DNA from: an uncultured Faecalibacterium sp.
GTDB taxonomy: Bacteria; Bacillota; Clostridia; Oscillospirales; Ruminococcaceae
Assembly (NCBI GenBank): GCA_937915335.1
Contig: CALDLZ010000266.1
Location: forward strand, 1-5,325
Reading direction: 5' to 3'
DNA: 5,325 nt
Translations under genes and position numbers: made by a program
In this document: one piece after another, positions 1 through 4,218 of the stretch
How positions within the stretch are numbered: position 1 is the first letter of the stretch
Layout: each line of letters begins with the position of its first letter
Notes under the pieces: model-generated
Databases searched by the model: none
What the model saw: only the letters and a program-made list of their open reading frames with translations
What the model was told of the DNA's origin: nothing

Positions 1-173
1 CGGTGCTGGTAGGCGAGGGCGTCGCGACGGCCGATGACCACATTCTTGCAGTGCTGGTAGGTGGTCACATCGCCATGCTGGATAAACGCGCGCATCTCCT
101 GCACCTTGGGGTGATGATCGTACTGTTCCAGAATGGCGTAAAGCTTTTCACGTTCCGTTTGCGAAAGCTGCAT
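1..173 (-). CDS. Probable HD-domain hydrolase, N-terminal fragment (runs off left edge)
   Basis: The frame opens at the ATG whose complement is 171-173 and runs off the left edge, giving 57 complete codons. The peptide begins MQLSQTEREKLYAILEQY and contains FIQHGDVTTYQHCKNV at about residues 32-47. A 'fIQHG-x-TTY-HC-xx-V' block is familiar from the start of small clostridial HD-superfamily phosphohydrolases, where the His of 'HC' is the first metal ligand. The defining His-Asp pair would lie outside the window, so no catalytic residue beyond that His can be checked. After 'HCKNV' the residues (VIGRRDALAYQ) look less like the family, which usually continues with a hydrophobic helix; this lowers my certainty. 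The ribosome binding site GGAAAGGG (complement of 182-189) ends 8 bases before the ATG. The gene begins 36 bases after the stop of the acidic protein gene and has no promoter of its own that I can see, so the two are probably cotranscribed. The substrate is unknown. Confidence 0.62.
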   Translation of the reverse strand, partial: MQLSQTEREKLYAILEQYDHHPKVQEMRAFIQHGDVTTYQHCKNVVIGRRDALAYQH

Positions 174-193
174 AAGGGTTTCCCTTTCCTTTT
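174..193 (-). promoter_or_regulatory. Ribosome binding site of the leftmost gene, within a small hairpin
   Basis: Read on the minus strand, the bases before the ATG at 173 are AAAAGGAAAGGG, AAA, then CCCTT directly against the start codon. GGAAAGGG is the likely Shine-Dalgarno sequence. Its AAGGG end can pair with the CCCTT next to the ATG across an AAA loop (174-186), which could partly hide the site. The stem is only 5 bp, so this may be incidental. Confidence 0.5.
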
Positions 194-207
194 GTCAGAG
201 CCGCTGT

Positions 208-227
208 GTTCAGCTGCGCAGCTGAAC
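208..227. repeat. Perfect 20-bp palindrome over the stop codon of the acidic-protein gene
   Basis: GTTCAGCTGCGCAGCTGAAC reads identically on both strands. As RNA it can fold into an 8-bp stem with a GCGC loop. It contains the stop codon (complement of 210-212) and the last five sense codons of the acidic-protein gene. On the minus strand no U-run follows it, so it is not a conventional intrinsic terminator. It could be an mRNA-stabilising or attenuating hairpin between the two genes, or a protein-binding site; the sequence alone does not decide this. Confidence 0.7.
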
Positions 228-641
228 GGGGTTTGAATTACCGAAATTTTCGGCATCCGAGGGATTTTCCCGGGTCAGGCTCAGGTCTACCAGATACTGC
301 TTACCATCGCCCAGCGCTTCCAGTTCGGCCAGCTTTGCCTTGGCGGAAGCCTGATCGGGGTACCACTGGATGAGGAAGAAGTTTTCCTTCTCCACCCCGT
401 AATAAAGCCACTGGCCGTCGGCCCGCAGCAGGTCATCCAAATGATCCACCTCGTCGCCGTCGGTCAGGCCCAGGCCTTCCTCTGCGTAGACATTCTCAGG
501 CTCCACCTGCAGCACTTCGATGACCTGGATAGCGCTCTGTAAGTACTCGTCCTGCGAAATGCTCTTATCGGAGAGCTCCCAACCCGTCAGAAACGCCTGC
601 ATCAGCAGGTTCTTCACGGAGATTTCCGGCTTCATTGCCAT
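210..641 (-). CDS. Small acidic protein of unknown function (143 aa)
   Basis: I do not recognise this protein. It is 143 residues long and strongly acidic, with clusters such as LTDGDEVDHLDDLLRADG near the middle. It has no signal peptide or membrane segment, so it should be cytoplasmic. The N-terminal third (about 8-45) looks helical. A central stretch (about 75-100, QWLYYGVEKENFFLIQWYP) is aromatic and strand-like, followed by a helix rich in Ala, Lys and Glu (about 100-112) and a polar tail. The start chosen is MAMKPE (ATG at 641): AAGGAA lies 8 bases upstream on the minus strand. An ATG two codons further in (635) is an alternative, and the ATG at 646 is out of frame. A good promoter lies about 32 bases upstream of the start codon. 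The gene is divergent from htpG and precedes the probable HD hydrolase gene. Reality as a gene is likely; function is open. Confidence 0.82.
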   Translation of the reverse strand: MAMKPEISVKNLLMQAFLTGWELSDKSISQDEYLQSAIQVIEVLQVEPENVYAEEGLGLTDGDEVDHLDDLLRADGQWLYYGVEKENFFLIQWYPDQASAKAKLAELEALGDGKQYLVDLSLTRENPSDAENFGNSNPVQLRS

Positions 642-679
642 AACATGTTTCCTTCTTCCCTCGTTTGTGTTCGCTGACC

Positions 680-708
680 AGTATACGCTAAAAATTGTGA
701 AAGGTCAA
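680..708 (-). promoter_or_regulatory. Sigma-A-type promoter for the leftward gene pair
   Basis: On the minus strand TTGACC (complement of 703-708) and TATACT (complement of 680-685) are separated by 17 bases, a near-consensus housekeeping promoter. Predicted transcription start is about 673, giving a leader of roughly 32 nt before the acidic-protein ATG. An imperfect inverted pair, GCTGACC at 673-679 and GGTCAAC at 703-709, brackets the promoter, overlapping the -35 box and the start region. That is where a repressor could bind, but no known operator is recognised. Confidence 0.75.
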
Positions 709-758
709 CTCTTTCTTTATGAAATTTTTGTAGCAACGCATAAAAGGTATTTTGCTCC

Positions 759-774
759 AGTTCATTTCTGAACT
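759..774. promoter_or_regulatory. Palindrome AGTTCA-TTTC-TGAACT in the divergent intergenic region
   Basis: Two perfect 6-base inverted arms are separated by 4 bases and lie 14 bases upstream of the htpG -35 box, about 50 bases upstream of the -35 box of the leftward promoter. The size and spacing suit a dimeric DNA-binding regulator. TTTT follows the right arm on the plus strand, but a 6-bp AT-rich stem is weak as a terminator, and no plus-strand gene ends there. I do not recognise it as the site of a particular regulator. Confidence 0.4.
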
Positions 775-788
775 TTTTATGAAACCCC

Positions 789-817
789 TTGATTTTTGGC
801 TCGCATCGGTGTATATT
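789..817 (+). promoter_or_regulatory. Sigma-A-type promoter of htpG
   Basis: TTGATT (789-794) and TATATT (812-817) are separated by exactly 17 bases. Transcription should begin around 823-825, inside the CIRCE operator, whose first two bases are the last two of the -10 box. HrcA bound there would directly block RNA polymerase. The leader before the htpG start codon would be about 120 nt. Confidence 0.8.
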
Positions 818-842
818 AGCACTCGAAAGATATGAGTGCTAA
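816..842. promoter_or_regulatory. CIRCE operator (HrcA binding site), perfect consensus
   Basis: TTAGCACTC (816-824), a 9-base spacer and GAGTGCTAA (834-842) match the CIRCE consensus TTAGCACTC-N9-GAGTGCTAA exactly. CIRCE is the operator of the HrcA heat-shock repressor, whose activity depends on the GroEL chaperonin, so the site implies derepression on heat or protein-folding stress. It overlaps the -10 box and predicted start site of the htpG promoter, and nothing else nearby could be its plus-strand target. It is too far from the leftward promoter (about 110 bases upstream of that -35 box) to be its direct operator. hrcA itself is not in this window. Confidence 0.95.
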
Positions 843-894
843 GAAGTTTAGGTGTTCCTGCTTCTGCTGCATCAGCCGCTGTGGGCGGCAGCTC

Positions 895-941
895 CTTTTG
901 TGGGGAGCCGGATCTGAATACTGTACAAAAGAGGTTTTGTA
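895..941 (+). promoter_or_regulatory. htpG leader with the ribosome binding site in an AT-rich hairpin
   Basis: The htpG ribosome binding site, GAGG at 931-934 (9 bases before the ATG), sits exactly in the loop of an inverted repeat: TACAAAA (924-930), GAGG, TTTTGTA (935-941). The stem is 7 bp with a single G-C pair. A competing fold is also possible: CTTTTGTG (895-902) can pair with TACAAAAG (924-931, one G-U pair), covering the start of the Shine-Dalgarno region. Upstream lie a GC-rich hairpin, GCCGC-TGTGG-GCGGC (875-889), and a third, GCTCC (891-895) with GGAGC (904-908), which excludes the second fold. The pairings are visible in the sequence. A role as a heat-responsive translation switch is an inference from the target gene and the weak stem. 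Confidence 0.45.
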
Positions 942-943
942 TT

Positions 944-2872
944 ATGGCTAAGAAAGAATTTCAGGCTGAAAGCAAAAAGCTGATGGACATGATGATCAAC
1001 TCCATCTACACCAACAAGGAAATTTTCCTGCGCGAGCTGATCTCCAACGCTTCAGATGCCATCGACAAACTTTATTATAAGAGCCTGACTGACACCTCTG
1101 TCGGCATGAACAAGGGCGATTTCCGCATCCTTATTACCCGCGATAAGGACAACCGCCTGCTGACCATCTCCGATAACGGTATCGGCATGACCAAGGACGA
1201 GTTGGAGCAGAACCTGGGCACTATCGCCCACTCCGGCTCTCTGGATTTCAAGAAGGACAACAAGGACGAGAACATCGACATCATCGGTCAGTTCGGCGTT
1301 GGCTTCTACTCTGCTTTCATGGTCGCTGATAAGGTGACTGTCATCTCTAAGGCTTATGGTTCCGACGAGGCCTGGCAGTGGGAGTCCAGCGGTGCTGATG
1401 GCTATGAGCTGAACCCCGCCGAGAAGGATACCGTCGGCACGGACATCATCCTGCACATCAAGGAGAGCACCGATACCGACAACTATGAGAACTTCTTGGA
1501 CGAGTACGGCATCGTGGCCATCGTCAAGAAGTACAGCGACTATGTGCGCTATCCCATCCAGATGGAGCGGGAGAAGAGCCGTCAGAAGCCTGAACCCGAT
1601 CCCAAGCCCGAGGATTACAAGCCCGAGTGGGAGACCTACACCGAGCTCGAGACCCTGAACAGCATGGTGCCCATCTGGAAGAAGCAGAAGAGCGAAGTCA
1701 CTGACGAGGAGTACGCCAACTTCTACAAGGACAAGTTCAACGATTACTCTGACCCCGCCCGCGTTATCGTGAGCCGCACCGAGGGCACCGCAAACTACAA
1801 TGCCCTGCTCTTTGTGCCCAGCCACCGCCCCTACGACTTCTACACCAAGGAATATGAAAAGGGGCTGGCCCTGTACGCATCCGGCGTGCTCATCATGGAG
1901 AAGTGTGCTGATCTGCTGCCCGATTACTTCAGCTTTGTCAAGGGCATCGTGGACAGTCAGGATCTGAGCCTGAACATCAGCCGTGAGATGCTGCAGAAAG
2001 ATAACCAGCTCAAGCTGATCCACAACGCTCTGGAAAAGAAGATCAAGAACGAGCTGCACTCCATGCTGGTCAATGACCGCGAGAAGTACGAGGAGTTCTG
2101 GAAGGAGTTCGGCCGTCAGATCAAGTTCGGTGCTTACTCCGATTACGGCATGCATGCCGAGCTGCTGCGTGACCTGCTGCTGTTCTATTCTGCCAAGGAG
2201 CAGAAGATGGTGACCCTGCAGGAGTACATCGACAAGATGCCCGCCGAGCAGAAGTTCATCTACTTTGCCGCCGGTGATTCCACCGACCGTCTGGCCAAGC
2301 TGCCTGCCGCTGAGCTGGTTCTGGACAAGGGCTATGATGTCCTGCTGCTGACCGAGGATGTGGATGAGTTCTGCCTGCAGATCATGCGCAGCTATCCCCG
2401 CAAGGATGCCGAGGGTAAGGACGGCACCGTGGAGTTCAAGAATGTCAACAGCGGTGACCTGGGCCTTGAGACCGAGGACGAGAAGAAGGCCGCCGAGGAT
2501 GCCACCGCTGAGAACAAGTCTCTGTTCGATGCCATGAAGGATGCCCTGGACGGTAAGGTCAAGGAGGTCAAGGTCTCCACCCGCCTGAAGGATCACCCCG
2601 TCTGCCTGAGCGCTGACGGCCCTCTGTCCATCGAGATGGAAAAGGTGCTGTCCAAGCAGCCCGGCAGCGAAGGCGTGAAGAGCGACAAGGTGCTGGAGCT
2701 GAATATCAACCACCCCGTGTTCGCCGTGCTGAAGGCCGCACAGGAGGCCGGTGACACCGAAAAGGTCAAGAAGTACAGCAGCCTGCTGTACGCCCAGGCA
2801 CAGCTGATCGAGGGCCTGCCTGTGGATGATCCCGCCGCCTATGCTGAAGCTGTCTGCAGCCTGATGAAGTAA
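944..2872 (+). CDS. htpG: HtpG, bacterial Hsp90-family chaperone
   Basis: A cytosolic ATP-dependent homodimeric chaperone that remodels client proteins, in bacteria usually working with the DnaK system. The protein is 642 residues; E. coli HtpG has 624. The N-terminal GHKL ATPase domain (about 1-205) carries LRELISNASDAIDKL (Glu31, Asn35), DNGIGM with the adenine-binding Asp77, the ATP lid GTIAHSGS and GQFGVGFYSAF (115-125). A proline-rich charged linker follows (about 207-230). The middle domain contains LNISREMLQ with Arg347, matching the ATPase-stimulating Arg of Hsp90. The C-terminal dimerisation domain (from about 490) ends in the usual INHPVF...YAQAQLIEGLPVDDP region. All key residues are present and there is no frameshift. 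The start MAKKEF is chosen because GAGG lies 9 bases upstream and family members begin there. An in-frame GTG at 836 would add 36 residues but lies inside the CIRCE operator. The gene stands alone between its own promoter and terminator, so it is probably monocistronic and controlled by HrcA. Confidence 0.98.
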   Translation: MAKKEFQAESKKLMDMMINSIYTNKEIFLRELISNASDAIDKLYYKSLTDTSVGMNKGDFRILITRDKDNRLLTISDNGIGMTKDELEQNLGTIAHSGSLDFKKDNKDENIDIIGQFGVGFYSAFMVADKVTVISKAYGSDEAWQWESSGADGYELNPAEKDTVGTDIILHIKESTDTDNYENFLDEYGIVAIVKKYSDYVRYPIQMEREKSRQKPEPDPKPEDYKPEWETYTELETLNSMVPIWKKQKSEVTDEEYANFYKDKFNDYSDPARVIVSRTEGTANYNALLFVPSHRPYDFYTKEYEKGLALYASGVLIMEKCADLLPDYFSFVKGIVDSQDLSLNISREMLQKDNQLKLIHNALEKKIKNELHSMLVNDREKYEEFWKEFGRQIKFGAYSDYGMHAELLRDLLLFYSAKEQKMVTLQEYIDKMPAEQKFIYFAAGDSTDRLAKLPAAELVLDKGYDVLLLTEDVDEFCLQIMRSYPRKDAEGKDGTVEFKNVNSGDLGLETEDEKKAAEDATAENKSLFDAMKDALDGKVKEVKVSTRLKDHPVCLSADGPLSIEMEKVLSKQPGSEGVKSDKVLELNINHPVFAVLKAAQEAGDTEKVKKYSSLLYAQAQLIEGLPVDDPAAYAEAVCSLMK

Positions 2873-2899
2873 TTCCCATTCCCACATATAATTACCCCC

Positions 2900-2928
2900 T
2901 TAACAAAAGGGCCGTGCTCCGCTATAAT
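2900..2928 (+). promoter_or_regulatory. Promoter for the XpaC-like gene, embedded in the htpG terminator
   Basis: TTAACA (2900-2905) and a perfect TATAAT (2923-2928) are 17 bases apart. The -10 box occupies most of the loop of the htpG terminator hairpin, so the two signals share the same bases. Transcription would begin near 2935, within the right arm, so the new transcript would lack the left arm and escape the terminator. The leader to the ATG at 2972 would be about 37 nt and carries AGGAGG (2956-2961). Confidence 0.65.
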
Positions 2929-2950
2929 AAAGTGGAACACGGCTTTTTTT
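2911..2950 (+). terminator. Rho-independent terminator of htpG
   Basis: The left arm GCCGTG-C-TCCGC (2911-2922) pairs with GTGGA-A-CACGGC (2932-2943) through 6 bp, one C-A mismatch and 5 bp including one G-U pair. The loop is about 9 bases, and seven Ts follow (2944-2950). It starts 39 bases after the htpG stop codon. In the opposite direction the hairpin is followed only by CCTTTTG, so leftward termination would be weak. Confidence 0.92.
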
Positions 2951-2971
2951 GTTTTAGGAGGAAGTTGCCCC

Positions 2972-4087
2972 ATGGAGCCAAGACGCAGCAAGCACGTTCT
3001 CGCACACATTCCCACCATCGCCCTGCTGGTATTATTTGCCATGTCGGCACCGTTGGGTGTTCTGTTTTTTATTTTGCGTGCCATCGACCGAGATGCCGAA
3101 AAAAGGGAGCTGGAAAACGCGAATTATTCCAGCGACTTCCGCCCGCAGGACACCCGCGCGGCCAGGGCTGACCCGGGCAATGAACCTGTCTACGGCCACG
3201 ATATCCCCACCACGGAACAGAAGAACGCCAAAAAGTGGCACAAGGCCCTGACCACCCTCTGCACGGTGTTCGGTGCCATCTTCCTATTGGTAGGAATCGG
3301 CAACCTTGTCGATATCATCGACTTGTGGGGCTACTGGTTCGACTGGGGCGAGGTGCTGACCGCATCTGCGCAGACCCTTGGCGGCGGCGCTGCCCTGCTG
3401 ATGGGTCTGCACATGAACAAGGCCCGCAAGCTGGAACGCCAGCTGGACAAGATCGTGGGTGACCGGGACAATATCCCACTGGACGAACTGTTCGCCGCCG
3501 CAGGCATCGATGCCGCCAAGGGCCGGGCCACCGTGGAAAAAGCCATTGACCACGGCTACTTCGGGGCCGATGCCTACATCGACAACCGCACCGGCACACT
3601 GGTGGTGCGGGGTGCCGCACCCCAGCCGCCCAAGCCTGCGGAACCTGCCCCGGCACCGGCCCCTGAGGATCAGTATGCTGCCTTGCAGCGCCAGCTGCGG
3701 CAGGTCAACGAGGCCATTCCAGACCCCGTGATGACCGAAAAGATCTCCCGGCTGGAAGAGCTCAGTGCCCGCATCTTTGCGCTGGCCAAAAAGGATCCGG
3801 AGAAAAAAGCCCAGCTGCAGAAGTTTATGGATTACTACCTGCCCACCTCCCTCAAGCTGCTGAACACCTACGCCCAGCTCTCGGCGCAGGATGTGCAGGG
3901 TACCAACATCACCGAGACCAGGCAGAGTATCGAGCGGAGCATGGATCTGCTCATCACAGCCTTTGAAAACCAGCTGGACAAGCTGTTTGCATCGGATGCT
4001 CTGGATGTTTCGGCGGATATCGCCGCATTGCAGGGAATGCTGAATCTTGACGGGCTCACCGGCAGCGATTTCACGCCGCGGAACTGA
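2972..4087 (+). CDS. xpaC: XpaC-family (5-bromo-4-chloroindolyl phosphate hydrolysis) membrane protein
   Basis: A 371-residue membrane protein. Hydrophobic helices lie at about 13-35, 93-115 and 127-147, with a charged segment (36-90) between the first two. A soluble helical region (150-212) is followed by a proline/alanine linker (216-231). The C-terminal region (about 255-361) carries MDYYLPTSLKLLNTYAQL, IERSMDLLITAFENQLDKLF and DVSADIAALQGML with a following 'DGL'. These conserved blocks define the XpaC/halogen-hydrolase family, named for a Bacillus protein linked to X-phosphate hydrolysis. True enzyme activity and physiological role are not established, and I see no hydrolase motif; a structural or stress-related envelope role is equally possible. 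AGGAGG at 2956-2961 supports the ATG at 2972. Its own promoter is probable. XpaC genes are often beside a TelA (toxic-anion resistance) family gene, but neither complete neighbour here is one. No in-frame defect is seen. The family call is firm; the function is not. Confidence 0.88.
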   Translation: MEPRRSKHVLAHIPTIALLVLFAMSAPLGVLFFILRAIDRDAEKRELENANYSSDFRPQDTRAARADPGNEPVYGHDIPTTEQKNAKKWHKALTTLCTVFGAIFLLVGIGNLVDIIDLWGYWFDWGEVLTASAQTLGGGAALLMGLHMNKARKLERQLDKIVGDRDNIPLDELFAAAGIDAAKGRATVEKAIDHGYFGADAYIDNRTGTLVVRGAAPQPPKPAEPAPAPAPEDQYAALQRQLRQVNEAIPDPVMTEKISRLEELSARIFALAKKDPEKKAQLQKFMDYYLPTSLKLLNTYAQLSAQDVQGTNITETRQSIERSMDLLITAFENQLDKLFASDALDVSADIAALQGMLNLDGLTGSDFTPRN

Positions 4088-4163
4088 GCCAGCCTTTCCA
4101 TCGAGATGCAACAATAATACATGGTCTTTTGTTCTCAGATTTCTTATTATAGAAACAGGAAAG

Positions 4164-4181
4164 ATGGGGTCTGACCCCTTT
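4164..4181. repeat. GGGGTCTGACCCC palindrome, possible REP-like element or leader hairpin
   Basis: GGGGT-CTG-ACCCC (4166-4178) is a 5-bp GC-rich hairpin with a 3-base loop, followed by TTT. It lies between xpaC and the galactokinase gene, 37 bases before the latter's ATG. Motifs of the GGGGTCTGACCCC or GGGGTCAGA type recur in many bacterial genomes as REP-like sequences linked to IS200/IS605-type transposases, so this may be a fixed copy of one. It could instead be a weak terminator for xpaC, but the T-run is only three long. No transposase gene is present. Confidence 0.4.
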
Positions 4182-4218
4182 GAATCATAACATCGATCCA
4201 TACGAGGAGGAACGCACC

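Noticed and set aside
3..236. A 77-residue plus-strand frame at the left edge.
   Set aside because: It is antisense to the probable HD-domain gene and runs through the gap and the end of the acidic-protein gene. It has no ribosome binding site or family resemblance.
520..771. An 83-residue plus-strand frame ending in the divergent intergenic region.
   Set aside because: It begins antisense to the acidic-protein gene and runs through the leftward promoter into AT-rich non-coding DNA. The hydrophobic stretch comes from the T-rich reverse of the promoter region.
716..784. Direct repeat TTTATGAAA at 716-724 and 776-784, exactly 60 bases apart.
   Set aside because: Nine bases in an AT-rich intergenic region is easily chance, and only two copies exist.
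836..943. N-terminal extension of HtpG from the in-frame GTG at 836.
   Set aside because: The GTG is inside the CIRCE operator about 12 bases after the predicted transcription start, has no ribosome binding site, and the added residues are Ala/Ser/Gly-rich and unlike HtpG. ATG 944 has a good site and the family's usual start.
1052..2887. A 611-residue open frame antisense to htpG.
   Set aside because: It lies almost wholly under a complete, motif-rich htpG. Its Leu/Gly/Val/His-rich composition is typical of the reverse of codon-biased GC-rich genes, and it has no ribosome binding site or family motif.
4122..4150. Promoter TGGTCT-17-TATTAT for the galactokinase gene.
   Set aside because: The -10 is plausible but the -35 is poor. 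It is mentioned in the gene entry only, because the AT-rich stretch offers several equally weak alternatives.
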